From Cylindrodendrum hubeiense (lineage: Eukaryota > Ascomycota > Sordariomycetes > Hypocreales > Nectriaceae): a DNA stretch of 64,000 bases. The DNA is taken from contig JAANBB010000039.1 in the NCBI GenBank assembly GCA_014621425.1, positions 1 to 64,000 of the forward strand. The letters are read 5' to 3'. Shown here one piece after another: positions 31,617-41,773 of the stretch. Each line of letters begins with the position of its first letter. Positions within the stretch are counted from its first letter, which is position 1. Position numbers and translations under genes: made by a program. The notes beneath the pieces were generated by a model. The model was not told where the DNA came from. It did no database searches and saw only the letters and a list, made by a program, of their open reading frames with translations.

Positions 31617-33691
31617 GATATCTCTGGGGAGAGAAGAGGTGGATGACGTGGGAAAGAATCGTGGATACCTCAATGATATATTGTGTAAGGATGATGGTGG
31701 GGACAGCGACAGTGAGGTGGCTAAGAGTGATATGGGAGGGGTGTGGCCTTCTAGTAAGTGCCAGAGGACCCTTGGGGGTTTGGATGAGATGGAAGTCAAG
31801 CGGCTTGAGGGGTTGGAAAAAATTATGGATGCTTCTTGATGAACGACAAGAAAGAGAGTGAAGGAGGGAGGAAAACGGGAAGAGGAGGGAGGAGGGGGAG
31901 CCGGGCTTTATGTCGGGGGGCTCAAGGAACGGCCCTCCCCGGCCCCGACCAATCAGCGTCCTCCTCTGTCGACCTCATCCAACGTCGCCCCGACCTATGA
32001 AACCAGCTTACACCCATCATTTGCCTTGAGCATTTCCTGAACGATATCTCTATCGAAATGGATAACAAAATGTCACAGAGAGGTCCCTAGAATGAGGATT
32101 AATCGTTGTGATATCCAAGGTACTCAAAGTCCCGTTACCTGACGCACCGAGGGAACTCTGGCGTCGAGGGACTATTGGGGGGAGAATTGTCCATAAAGAT
32201 ACCCAAGGCACCCTACATACCATATATCTATGTGTTTATCGTCTTGGTGGTATTGAATGATGTGGTAGCTGGCACATCATCTTGCTCTTGAGGCCATCTC
32301 TTGGGATCATCACCAGCCTGGGCCAGATGCCTGGATCGCCGTCAGGGCATCCAAAGTCACTTAGCTTTCTTCGTTCGTCAATATCTTGTTTGAACTACCC
32401 CAATGAACGATAGACAAATTTTTATATTAGCGAGCGATGAGATCTGGTCGTTGCCTTCGAGTCTCTGGTATCATTGCGGTTTACACAGTTGTGGTTGTGG
32501 TCGGGAGTGCACGTGACACCCTGCAACACCGCCTCACTCCCAGGCCAGGCTTCAGGCTGCCATCAGCGAATCAGCGTGTCTATCATCGATCAATTTCTCA
32601 AACTTCACTCTTTCTGAGTGCATCCCATCCATCGTGTTTCACTGACAGTATTATGGCCGGCGCCGACTTGCTTAGACAGTCGCGGGCGGCGTTGGTCGAT
32701 TTCAACACCAACATCACCTCCGTCAGGCGGCTTGGTCATGAATCGTTGTGGGGGAATTTTATGGGCCTTCGATCGCTGGAGGTCAAATATGCCAGACAAA
32801 CGACCTCCAATTTCGAGACCCATAGTGCCGAGCCACGACAGTGTTGATAAAGGGGAATCTTTCTCTAGCTAGCATTTAGTGCTGTGAGATGGTGATGTTG
32901 AGGTGGGGAAGAGTGGATGGGCAAGCTGGAGGAAGAGTCACTGATTCATTGCTCCTCGCTTTTTCCTCCGGGCGCCAAGCTTTAGCCGTACTTTTTCCCA
33001 CCTGTCAAATGAACTGCACCCAATCCGATACCTCCTGGCCTCTTCTTCACTAGGATAGAGGCAGCATCAAGCGGGCGTTGAATGAGACATGAGCTTAAAT
33101 ATGGATCCACAAGCGACCTGGTGTGATTGGCGGTTCATATAGCATTCCAAACTGGATGAAAAGCAATGTATAGCCCGTGGGGACAAGAAAACCTTGGGTT
33201 CTCTCTGTTTTTCTTCGACGTAGATCCGTCGGGTAAAGTTAATGGGTGTCGCCAGTTCATATGAAACGGTTGCGGTCGCGTGGCAGTGCAGCCACCCCCA
33301 AAATAGACGTCATCTGTGGCTGTGCTGGGACTGGGCCCAAACCTAGGACCGTCCATCCGTGAACGAATGAACTTGGCATGGAAGGAATAGAGATATATCA
33401 GGTAATTGGTGAGTAAAACGGGTCCCATCTTCGATTGCTTACTATTCCTCGTCAATCTACCTACTTTCGGTCGGTTACAAAAAAAAAACGACGTGATGTG
33501 GCCTGAGGCCGCCCCATAGTAGATTGGGATCCCAACAAATCTGCCTAGAGGTTTCAACTTCCATCACGCATCGTTGTCATTATTTGAAGACACTCCCTCT
33601 ACTCAATATTTTTACAGTCTCTATTATTTCTAACAGGTTTTACTTTATTACGAAACCTCGGTCTTGACCGGCCACACGGAAAAGAGTCGCC
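31617..33691. other. 2.1 kb divergent intergenic region
   Basis: Upstream of the unknown gene (-) and the hydrolase gene (+). It has purine-rich stretches at 31850-31900 and an A-run near 33480. A 64-codon frame from ATG 32653 (MAGADLLRQSRAALVDF) is too short and featureless to call. Confidence 0.5.
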
Positions 33692-35236
33692 ATGATTGGC
33701 ACCTCATTCCCGGAATGGATCTTTATCCGCCTCGCCATCCTCCTCTTCCAATACACGCCTCTCGTCTACGTCACAGCAATCATCGTCTTGTCCGTCATCT
33801 ATGGGTCCGCAGCTCAGCCTCTGACTGTTACCTGGATTCTCTACACCGCGTTATTGGCTGAGGCCCTCTTCTTTGGCCTCATATACCGCCCGTACCTCGT
33901 CCGTCTCAAGCAAAATGCTAGCCATCCGGCACCGCTGTCATCGACGGAGCGAAGGGCTTTGTTCAAGCGATGCATGGTCAATGTTTCAAGTGTCGAAATG
34001 TATTTGCAGGGGTGGTTCCTCGGTGCGGATCCCGATGAGATCCGGCGCGACAACGTGAGAGAATTCATCCTCTGGGGTTTCTTTGATCAAGGATATGAGA
34101 GCACCAGCACAGATGATGACAATGCGGAAGCTACAAGTCAGGATCTTGAAGAGTTCATTTCGATGATCGAAGAGAAGCTGGGACGTCCTTTGAAGGAAGG
34201 CTATGGGAGTGCCCGAAGCCTGCGCCTCACGCTAGACACTGTCGAGTCTTCCTACCGAAGCCTCCTGTGGTACATGATCATCTACTTGGTCGACCAATTC
34301 ACTCACTTCGCCTTTCTCTGGTACGGCTTCGAGTACTACCACAAGAACCGGGCCAACGCACTCCGTGTTTTCCCTCCGCGCCCCCAGGAGTTTATCGGAG
34401 GTCGACAGTCTCCCGCGCCCCAGTTAAGTTACTGGCATCGCCCTCACACGGCCACGGACAAGCTCCCGGTTGTCTTTTTCCACGGCATTGGCATCGGGTT
34501 ATGGACGTATATCGGCTTTCTCGCGAGAGTGGCTGGAACGAAAAAGAACGGGCAAGGCAGCATTGGTATTATCGCCATCGAGGTGTTGCCGGTGTCTTTC
34601 CGCCTCACTTCCCCTATTCCCAGCAAGACCGACTTCCTAGACCAAATGACCACCATTATCGACCACCACTGCTGGGAAAACTTCTCGGTAACCTCACACT
34701 CTTACGGCTCTGTCTTGACAACCCACATGCTCCACTCACCCAGCCTGCATCACCGTATCCCCTCCGTTACTTTGATCGACCCTGTTACAATCGCGCTCCA
34801 CCTCCCCCATGTTGCCTACAACTTTACACGACGGCAGCCTAAGATGGCCAACGAGTGGCAGTTGTGGTACTTTGCGAGCACTGACCCGGCTGTGGCGCTC
34901 TGCCTAGGACGCTACTTCTTCTGGAGGGAGAATATCCTGTGGAAGGATGAGTTGTTGGTGTCGGAGAGCGGTGGGCGCAGAACGGAGAGGAAGGCTGTAG
35001 TGAGTCTATCAGGGCGAGATTTGATCGTCAACACGGCAGCGGTTTTGGACTACCTGGATTCAAGCGACGGGATTGGTGCCGACGAGTTGAGTCATGAAGA
35101 GCTTGGCAGAATGAACGTGGTCATGTTCCCAAAGCTGGACCATGCACAGCTGTTTGATGACCGTCCCGCCGCGGATTCAATAACCCACTTGATCAGATCC
35201 AACTGCGAAGTGGATAGTCCTGTGCTATCGCAGTAA
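33692..35236 (+). CDS. Membrane-anchored alpha/beta hydrolase
   Basis: A single exon of 514 aa. Two hydrophobic segments near the N-terminus (about 8-45 and 48-65, IFIRLAILLFQYTPLVYV and WILYTALLAEALFFGLIY) anchor it in a membrane; a third (about 190-210) precedes the hydrolase fold. The fold starts at PVVFFHGIGIGLWTYIGFL (oxyanion HG turn). A complete catalytic triad can be proposed: Ser337 in TSHSYGS, Asp443 in SLSGRDLIVN and His484 in KLDHAQLF. The nucleophile elbow is S-H-S-Y-G rather than the usual G-x-S-x-G. Such proteins are common in fungi and probably act on lipids or esters at ER or other membranes; the substrate is unknown. It converges on the cupin gene with only 69 bp between stops. 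Confidence 0.85.
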   Translation: MIGTSFPEWIFIRLAILLFQYTPLVYVTAIIVLSVIYGSAAQPLTVTWILYTALLAEALFFGLIYRPYLVRLKQNASHPAPLSSTERRALFKRCMVNVSSVEMYLQGWFLGADPDEIRRDNVREFILWGFFDQGYESTSTDDDNAEATSQDLEEFISMIEEKLGRPLKEGYGSARSLRLTLDTVESSYRSLLWYMIIYLVDQFTHFAFLWYGFEYYHKNRANALRVFPPRPQEFIGGRQSPAPQLSYWHRPHTATDKLPVVFFHGIGIGLWTYIGFLARVAGTKKNGQGSIGIIAIEVLPVSFRLTSPIPSKTDFLDQMTTIIDHHCWENFSVTSHSYGSVLTTHMLHSPSLHHRIPSVTLIDPVTIALHLPHVAYNFTRRQPKMANEWQLWYFASTDPAVALCLGRYFFWRENILWKDELLVSESGGRRTERKAVVSLSGRDLIVNTAAVLDYLDSSDGIGADELSHEELGRMNVVMFPKLDHAQLFDDRPAADSITHLIRSNCEVDSPVLSQ

Positions 35237-35305
35237 GGGGCTACTGCAGTGGAGTGGAAGAAACATTGCATCTGATAACTGTATCCCCAGGCGAAGCTCA
35301 AGCGT

Positions 35306-35935
35306 TTAGTTGCGTATCGTGATCATGTCACCTCCCCAGTCAGCCAGGTCGGCACCGATGGGACGAGGACCGCTCTGGATGATGAGCCAGACGATGTCTT
35401 CTTCCGTCTCATTTTTTACCTGATGTTCTGTCCAGGCAGGGATGAAGGCAAAGTCACCGGGAGACAAGTCATGTGTCTTGAGGTCCATGCCCAAGCCCTG
35501 ATTCACGACAAGAATGCCATTGCCAGAGATGGCGTAGACGATGGCATCTGAAGAAGCGGTCAGCTGAGATGCTGTTTGCAAATGTACCACTATTCGAGTA
35601 GCTTCCTACCTTGTTCGCTATTGTGGCGAATAGTTGAGCAGGAGTTGGGCCGAGTAGTGAGGACTATGTAAGACGGTTAGCATCACGCCTAATGTCAATA
35701 TTTTTTTGGAAACACAAAGGAGAGATGGATAACTGGATAAGAACTATCATAGACTGGGGATTTTCTCACCTGATGCGCACATCTTGTCGCACTTGTTAAC
35801 GATGGCTTCTCGCAGGATGACCGGCCCCTCAACGGTAGGGTGAGGTGGCTCAAGCTGCTTGGCTCGGGTGATGCGGGTCGAGGAGGGCATGATCATGGGG
35901 AGGATCTCGGAGATGACCGATAAGAAGGATGCCAT
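35306..35935 (-). CDS. Small single-domain cupin protein
   Basis: Three exons (35935-35770, 35663-35610, 35547-35306) give 153 aa. The C-terminal two thirds form one cupin barrel: IVYAISGNGILVVNQG is the first motif region, and LSPGDFAFIPAWTEHQVKNE is the second motif with P-x-x-x-x-H. The usual metal ligands of motif 1 (HxH) fall near the exon 2/3 junction (TIRHNSEQDAIVYAI), where only one His is seen, so metal binding is uncertain. The final strand reads VWLIIQSGPRPIG. Such stand-alone cupins occur near secondary-metabolite and sugar genes but also alone; no partner is present here. No signal peptide. A 54-nt middle exon was needed to keep frame. Confidence 0.85.
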
Positions 35936-37537
35936 TGCGGATATGGTCAGGTGGTTTGTTTTGGAGAAAGAGGCTATTGGCGGTGAATAGAAAGGGTTGA
36001 GAGTGAGGCCAACTTAGGCAGGCGGATGTACAATATGTGGCAGGGATATGTCTCGGCAGCGTCCGGGGCGTAGTTGAAGGTTGATTAGCGACTCAAAGAT
36101 GAGACGATTATAGAGATGCAGAACGTGGTGAATCCGAGAGTGGCGATTATATGCGAAACTATGGTTGAATGCCGGGGGATTCCAGGCGGCCAGGCTATTC
36201 ACATGAAAGAACGGTGACGTTTCCTGTGCGATGGTGATGCGTTGATGAGGTCAGATCACACGAGCAGAGATATAGGAGGCGCGAAAAGGGACAAAATAAG
36301 TATGGGGTGGCAACACAAAGTTAAACAACGAATCCAGTGACGGCACATGTGTAGAAGGCTGGGCGAGCGATGAAAAGGGTGAAATGATGCGATGTATCAA
36401 AGGGGCAAATTTGGGTCGTAGATGATGAGGGCGCCAAATCCCAAGCCGAGAAAGGTACGTACTTAAGCGTAGGCCGTGGTGGTGATGCCTTCGTGGGGTT
36501 GGACACCGATACAGCGATATACCGGATTCTCCGCAACCGGACCCCGCTATTTCGCTTAGCTGCATGTGTCCTCATCTTGGTCCAAATCGAACGAGCATGG
36601 GACACTTGGTTCTTAATTGCTCTCTCTGTATTCGGAATCGGGGTTGGAACCATCAGGGTTGAAAGACGTATTCATAACATCAAATGCCAAGCAAGGTAGA
36701 AAAACGAACCCAGCAGCAACATACCGGAACCGGAAGCTCGATCCAAAAGCGGGCTAAGAATAGCGCGGCACCCACAAGTCAATGGGAGACATCCTTGCGA
36801 GGTGCAGCTCCGGGGGTAGGGATCCTTTTCTTCCCCCAGGGACTGGGGGTGCTCGAAAGAGGCACAGCTGGTCGTGATGGCTCCAGGTTTCCCCGTGGGT
36901 GCCGCGCGGGGACTTTGCTTGAGATGAACAGATGGCATCGCGTAGAGGCGTGGCGAATCGGTTGCCCTGGGTGGAACAAGGACATGGCTTTCGGTGCCGG
37001 TTGTCGGAGCCTGAAAAGCCCATGCGCGGCGAGAATAGGCTGAAGACGGTTTCTGTATTGGACTATTGGACAGTTGGCGCCGCCTAGATCAGTGTTCCAT
37101 GCGACGCGGTCTCACTGCTGGAGCAACTATGGGAACTTTTGGTGGTCAAGCTGCCCCAAAGTGGTGGCAACCCCGCCAAACCGAATATCAGGTATTACTA
37201 AGGCGGTATACAGCAGGCGGATATCACCTCGCGATCCCGATGCACATGCATGCGTCGTGCAACTCATCCGCGCCACCAAACCTGGCCAGCCTGCAACCTC
37301 TCTCAACTCCCGGCTCTGCAGAATCACCGACGACAACCAAGAAAGCAGCGGCTTCTCGTCTTGTCTGAGGGGGAAAGTGAAAATGCGCCCTCTGGCCCCT
37401 CATCCGCTTGCTTCTCCATCTCGACAGCCACCTTCCCTGAACTAAAGTGAACTATCACATCGAATCCGAGCTCGGCGTCTTAGCTCGACTCCGGGACTCC
37501 GTCATAAGACCCATCGCAGTCAGGTCTGCCATAGAAA
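35936..37537. other. 1.6 kb divergent intergenic region
   Basis: Promoters of the cupin (-) and F-box (+) genes. Several overlapping short frames between 36250 and 37450 carry no motif and are probably chance. Confidence 0.5.
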
Positions 37538-39137
37538 ATGGAAGAACCCTCGTCTTCGATCATGGACGCCTCCTCGTCGCCGGCCTCTTTCCAGCCTACT
37601 TCTCAACCGTCGTTCGATGGCTGTCGACTCCTCACGCTCCCTCCCGAATTAGTTGACACTATACTCTGTCATCTCTCACCCTACGACGTCGCCTCCGTCT
37701 CCGCAACATGCCATGCTCTGCGGAAACATGCTCTCTCTGACGTCATCTGGCACTCCCTCGTCCAGGAAAATGTCCCCGGCCTCCCTCTCACCAGTCCCGC
37801 CCCGTGTGACAGCTACCATGAACTCTACGCCGCCCACCATCTCCTGTGGTTTCTACCACGCTATAAGATATGGTTCTGTGATCGCGAACTGATGGGCAAG
37901 CTCATCGTCGTGCGATATGACCCCCGCCGCGGTTGCATTGAGGGATACCAGTTGCTCGCCGGCAGGAGTCGGACGACATACCAACACTGGGCCGCCCACA
38001 GCCAGGTTGTCATCCATGGGTTCGAACCTCGGGTCGCACTCCATCTCGACAAACCCGTGATACAGTTTCGCATTCGACCATCTGGAAATGATGGTGGCTT
38101 TTCCAAGCGGCCTGGCGCCAACCGCTTTGCCGACGAGATCCCCATGGAGTTGGACGACCGGCTCGCAGCCATGTTTAGCAACTTTCTCCTAGCCCGTCCG
38201 TTAGATCCAGAAGTGGCGGATGAGAAACTTGCTGCTGGGTATCCTTACGGCAATATCTGGCCACCGCCAGCCGTTCCAGCCCGTCATCGCGTTTCCGGTG
38301 GCTTTGAAGGACGAGATAGAATTATACTCAACCCCAACGATCGCCCACAACGCCGATCCGAGGTCTCGGACCAAGCCTTCCGGATCCGCCATTGGTTGGA
38401 GATGGCAGGAAGCCCTCCGGCACCGGGTATAGCACTTGCACCTACAGGTTCCTTTGCCGGATTTAGGCACGTACTGAGAGGGATGCAGTTTGAGAATGCT
38501 CTTGCCGGCGGTGCAGGAATGACCGGGGGAATGGCTGGGATTCACCTTGGCGAGGAGGTCATCTCCTATTCAACAGTTGACCCGGCTCTCTACACCCCGA
38601 CGCCCCTCAAGCCGTGGCGAGGGATCTGGGTCGGTGATTATAGCGGCCACGGCTGCGAATTTCTTTTGATTCATCAGCCCGACGATCCGCCGGCAACGGA
38701 TGAGGAACTTGGCATTGAGCGTGCCAACACCGAATCCGACGCGGAATGGGAGGCCAGAAGAACCGAAGCCCGTATCTATCGAGGGCGTTTGGAAGCCATC
38801 AAATTAACCGGCGACCCCAACGTGCCCCGTGGAGAGCATACCTTTATAGTTGAAGACCTGGGCCCAGATGGTTACGTCGGAGATGCCACCGACCCACCGT
38901 TTACAGGTGCTAGGGTAGTGAAAAGCCGCGGCCATGTGGCCGAGACGGACTTTGTTGGAGGTGAGAATAACTGCCTATCCAACGCTGGAGCATGAGCTAA
39001 CGAAATCACCAACAGAAAAGTTTATCGATAGCCAGCTGTTGCTCATCAGCCACGATCGGTTGGCCCAGTACTGGGTCGGATTTGGGCACATCAGCTTCTT
39101 TGAGCGGGTAGATATTGATAGCTTCCTGAAGCCATGA
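37538..39137 (+). CDS. F-box protein of the FBXO31 type (F-box plus cyclin-D1-binding-like domain)
   Basis: Two exons (37538-38960, 39016-39137) encode 514 aa. The F-box lies at about 30-75 (LLTLPPELVDTILCHLSPYD, then SVSATCHALRKHAL ... IWHSLVQENVP), the surface that binds Skp1 in SCF ubiquitin ligases. The long C-terminal part has the FBXO31 signature: LKPWRGIWVGDYSGHGCEFLL, corresponding to the animal GLFKGTYGSHGLE block, and AIKLTGDPNVPRGEHTF, corresponding to KITGDPNIPAG. This domain binds substrate in FBXO31, which degrades cyclin D1 and recognises modified protein C-termini. The fungal substrate is unknown. The second exon completes the last strands (ISHDRLAQYWVGFGHI). Compared with animal FBXO31 there is an inserted segment of about 90 residues between the two halves of the domain. 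Nuclear or cytosolic. Confidence 0.85.
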
Positions 39138-39519
39138 AAATCGAAAATCGGGTTACCTGCCCCTTGCTGAAGCATCCGGTGACTTGAATCTAATCCTGGA
39201 AAGTATAATGTGACCAAGTACCACTGTGAGCCTCTGTTTCGAACCATTGTGAGCTGCAGTATGTCGAACTCTGAACTCGGCGAATCTGAGGTGCTCGCGG
39301 CATGGACCAAAGGGTTTTTTTGATGGTACGCGACTATTAAGCCTTTCTTGCAGCTTTTTTTTGTCGTTAATCTTCTTTGCATTATAAAGTACCGAGTTCT
39401 TCGGCTCATCCCCCAATTGTCTGTCTTCCTTAACTGCCACCAACAGTCTAGTCTCACTGAATGTGTCACGACATCAACAAAATTTGCTTCATACCTGTAC
39501 CACACACAACCTTTCCAAG
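39138..39519. other. intergenic
   Basis: Short promoter of the next gene on the same strand, with a T-run near 39355. Nothing else seen. Confidence 0.6.
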
Positions 39520-39990
39520 ATGGCACCAACAAACTTGATGGAAATGGCTACCTTGGCCGACTTTGCAGAAAAGCAGCAACAGCCCACACCTACCAGCAAT
39601 ACGGAGAAAAACCCATTTGTCGTGGACTCGGACGATGTAGCCGCTACTATCATCGTGTACGTTATCATCGCCTTCTGTTTCGGGTCTCTCATCGGCCTCG
39701 TCTTGGTCGACATGCGCCGCAAGCACCGCACAGGCGAACTGCAAGAGACGGGTCGTACCCTTGGCTTTCTGTGCCTGTTCATCCTCAAGGCGCCCTTTAT
39801 GCTCTTCTCGCGCAAGAACATGTCGGCCGTTTGGGTCTGGTTCACGGACCTCTTCCGCAGCGCGGAGAACAAGAAGCGCAAGTCGAAGAAGGACGAGGCC
39901 GTGTCGCTGGATCGAAAGTTTGATGACGATGCTATTATTCAGCGCTTGGGGACCAAGTCACCAGAGACCGGGACGTCAATCACGGATTGA
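39520..39990 (+). CDS. Small membrane protein, function unknown
   Basis: A single exon of 156 aa from the ATG of MAPTNLMEMATLADFAEKQQ; the frame is open further up but only from a GTG. A strong membrane segment (VAATIIVYVIIAFCFGSLIG, about 43-65) is followed by basic MRRKHR, then a second moderately hydrophobic stretch (TLGFLCLFILKAPFMLF). The tail is rich in Lys/Arg and then acidic (RKSKKDEAVSLDRKFDDD). No signal peptide cleavage site is evident. I do not recognise the family. The clear start, membrane topology and codon use make it a likely real gene. Confidence 0.65.
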   Translation: MAPTNLMEMATLADFAEKQQQPTPTSNTEKNPFVVDSDDVAATIIVYVIIAFCFGSLIGLVLVDMRRKHRTGELQETGRTLGFLCLFILKAPFMLFSRKNMSAVWVWFTDLFRSAENKKRKSKKDEAVSLDRKFDDDAIIQRLGTKSPETGTSITD

Positions 39991-40443
39991 GCACTGGGGA
40001 TAAAAGAAGGGCACAGTGTCGACGGCTCGGCGGCTCGGTGGAGCCATACCGGAGCGGTGGATCACAAATTGCGGAGGGCCGGCCGGGCTTGGTATGTCCG
40101 AGGGCCGGCGCCGAGGCCGGTCTGATGTTTTTGTTTGTAGTTGAGTAGACCGTCAGCTGACTGAAGAACGAGGCGATGGAAGGCAAAGGGGGCAAAGGGG
40201 GCAACTGGGGCAACTGGATAGATGGGGTTATGTAATGGCTTTCATAGAAAATGTGCATAATAATGAGCTTGTTTAGTCACAAAAATGGCTGGTGACAGAC
40301 TGACTGTGAGGCTTCATTTGGTGGGCTAATGACTAATGCTGCAGGTCGAAAGTCAGAATCAAGTCAGGAGGCGATTACGCAGTCGGTGTAGAGGAAGTCG
40401 GACTGGTTCCCGAGTAGGCGAGCATGAGCATGATCATAATATA

Positions 40444-40475
40444 CCGCCACGAGATAGTGCCGCCACGAGATAGTG
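40444..40475. repeat. perfect 16-bp tandem duplication
   Basis: CCGCCACGAGATAGTG occurs twice, head to tail, without a mismatch, which suggests a recent slippage event in non-coding DNA. Confidence 0.9.
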
Positions 40476-40885
40476 TGCTGTGCCAGTGTGATGCTGAGAC
40501 GTGCAAGGGCCTTTGGTGCAAACTCAATTCGTAGTCGTGTTGTACATACGGGAGTCGGTTCAGTCGGATTCTGCCTATCTCGGATGTCGCTCCATCTGCC
40601 GTTGCACATGAATTCCCCGAAGCTGATGGAGGAACGAGCATTTAATGGGGACGGGCATGTGCCAGTGGCCAATGGTTACACATGCCAGCCGGCACTCGGA
40701 GCGTTGACATGAATCTGATCTCGTCGGGTACCTGGGGAAGATCCCCGAGGTCCCCGACCATGTGAATGGTGGTGAGTAATTCGGGTTTCGACGGATGTTG
40801 CAGGCCTGCAGGTTGGTTTGTGGCTGCCGACGACGGGGATGGTGAGGATGGGACAGGGTTGGGATTATGTAGCTTCAGGGTACTC

Positions 40886-40900
40886 GGGGGGGGGGGGGGG
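40886..40900. repeat. homopolymer run of 15 G
   Basis: Fifteen consecutive G on the + strand, 40 bp before the minisatellite. The length may be affected by sequencing error. Confidence 0.85.
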
Positions 40901-40939
40901 AGATGTGAGGAGCTTCTTCGGGGTCCCTTCTTTATTTTA

Positions 40940-41007
40940 TTCCTTCGTTTGTTCCTTCGTTTGTTCCTTCGTTTGTTCCTTCGTTTGTTCCTTCGTTTGT
41001 TCCTTCG
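40940..41007. repeat. 12-bp minisatellite TTCCTTCGTTTG
   Basis: Five perfect copies of TTCCTTCGTTTG plus the first 8 bases of a sixth. The unit is a multiple of 3 and pyrimidine-rich on +, so it gives open frames of repeating FLRL or KEQT, but nothing suggests that these are translated. Copy number is likely to differ between strains. Confidence 0.95.
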
Positions 41008-41773
41008 CGACGTCCGTCAATTGAATGAATGAATCCGATGGCAGGTACGGATTAGGAAGGGCCAGATTAGACCAAGCCTGTTTAGGGGGGAGCCGCAGTG
41101 GTGTCGCAGTGGTGTCCAGTGGAGCCCAGCGGTGCCCCGGGGGTGGCCAGGCGCTAAGTCCCAGCACCTGCAGCCCCTGTGCGGGCGTGATTGGCACAGC
41201 TGGACGTCGGGTGACGTACAAAGGCGCCCTAATTAATCGGGGGCGACCCGGCGGGATGGCTTCCAACGGCAACCGTCGGGCGGCATCTCGTCACGATGTG
41301 TAGTTCATTAGTGACAACTCTCCCCAACCAAAGCAATCTCGTATCCCCGGGTCGGCAGTGAAACCGTCCACGTGCGCGCGCCGTCTCGTCCCGTTCACCG
41401 CCCTGCGTCTCTCCGTCCGGGCGACATTTGGTGAGACAGCTCAGTTGCGCCGTCCAGATAGATTGCACCGTTCGACAATCCCGAAGCTTTAAAAGCCACC
41501 CGGCCCCGCCACGCGGCGCTGACGCCCTTCCCGTCGTCACCCATCTCCCTCCGAGAATTTCCCCGTTATCAAACCTCGTCTACAACACGCGTCAACCGCC
41601 AAGTTGTATTGCTTATTGCTGACGAGCATTTGCTTCTTGTGTGCCGGCGACGGTGTAGTCTGCCGCCTCGAGCACCTCCGCTTCAGGGTTGCTACTCTAC
41701 TAACACCTAATGCCTTGGCGTTGATTGCGCCCACCGTCCTGATCTCCACCTCACCCCGAGACGACTACACGCC

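Larger units (their letters stand above)
39991..41773. other. 1.8 kb intergenic region rich in simple repeats
   Basis: Between the small membrane protein and sulfite oxidase genes. It holds GCAAAGGGG/GCAACTGGGG repeats (about 40182-40218), a 16-bp tandem duplication, a 15-G run and a 12-bp minisatellite, the last three listed separately. No gene is supported. Confidence 0.6.

Noticed and set aside
32653..32847. 64-codon frame MAGADLLRQSRAALVDF...
   Set aside because: It has an ATG but is too short and has no motif, membrane segment or splice partner; it could be reconsidered with transcript data.
40766..41032. 88-codon frame with repeating FLRL
   Set aside because: The repeat peptide is only a reading of the 12-bp minisatellite and a G run.
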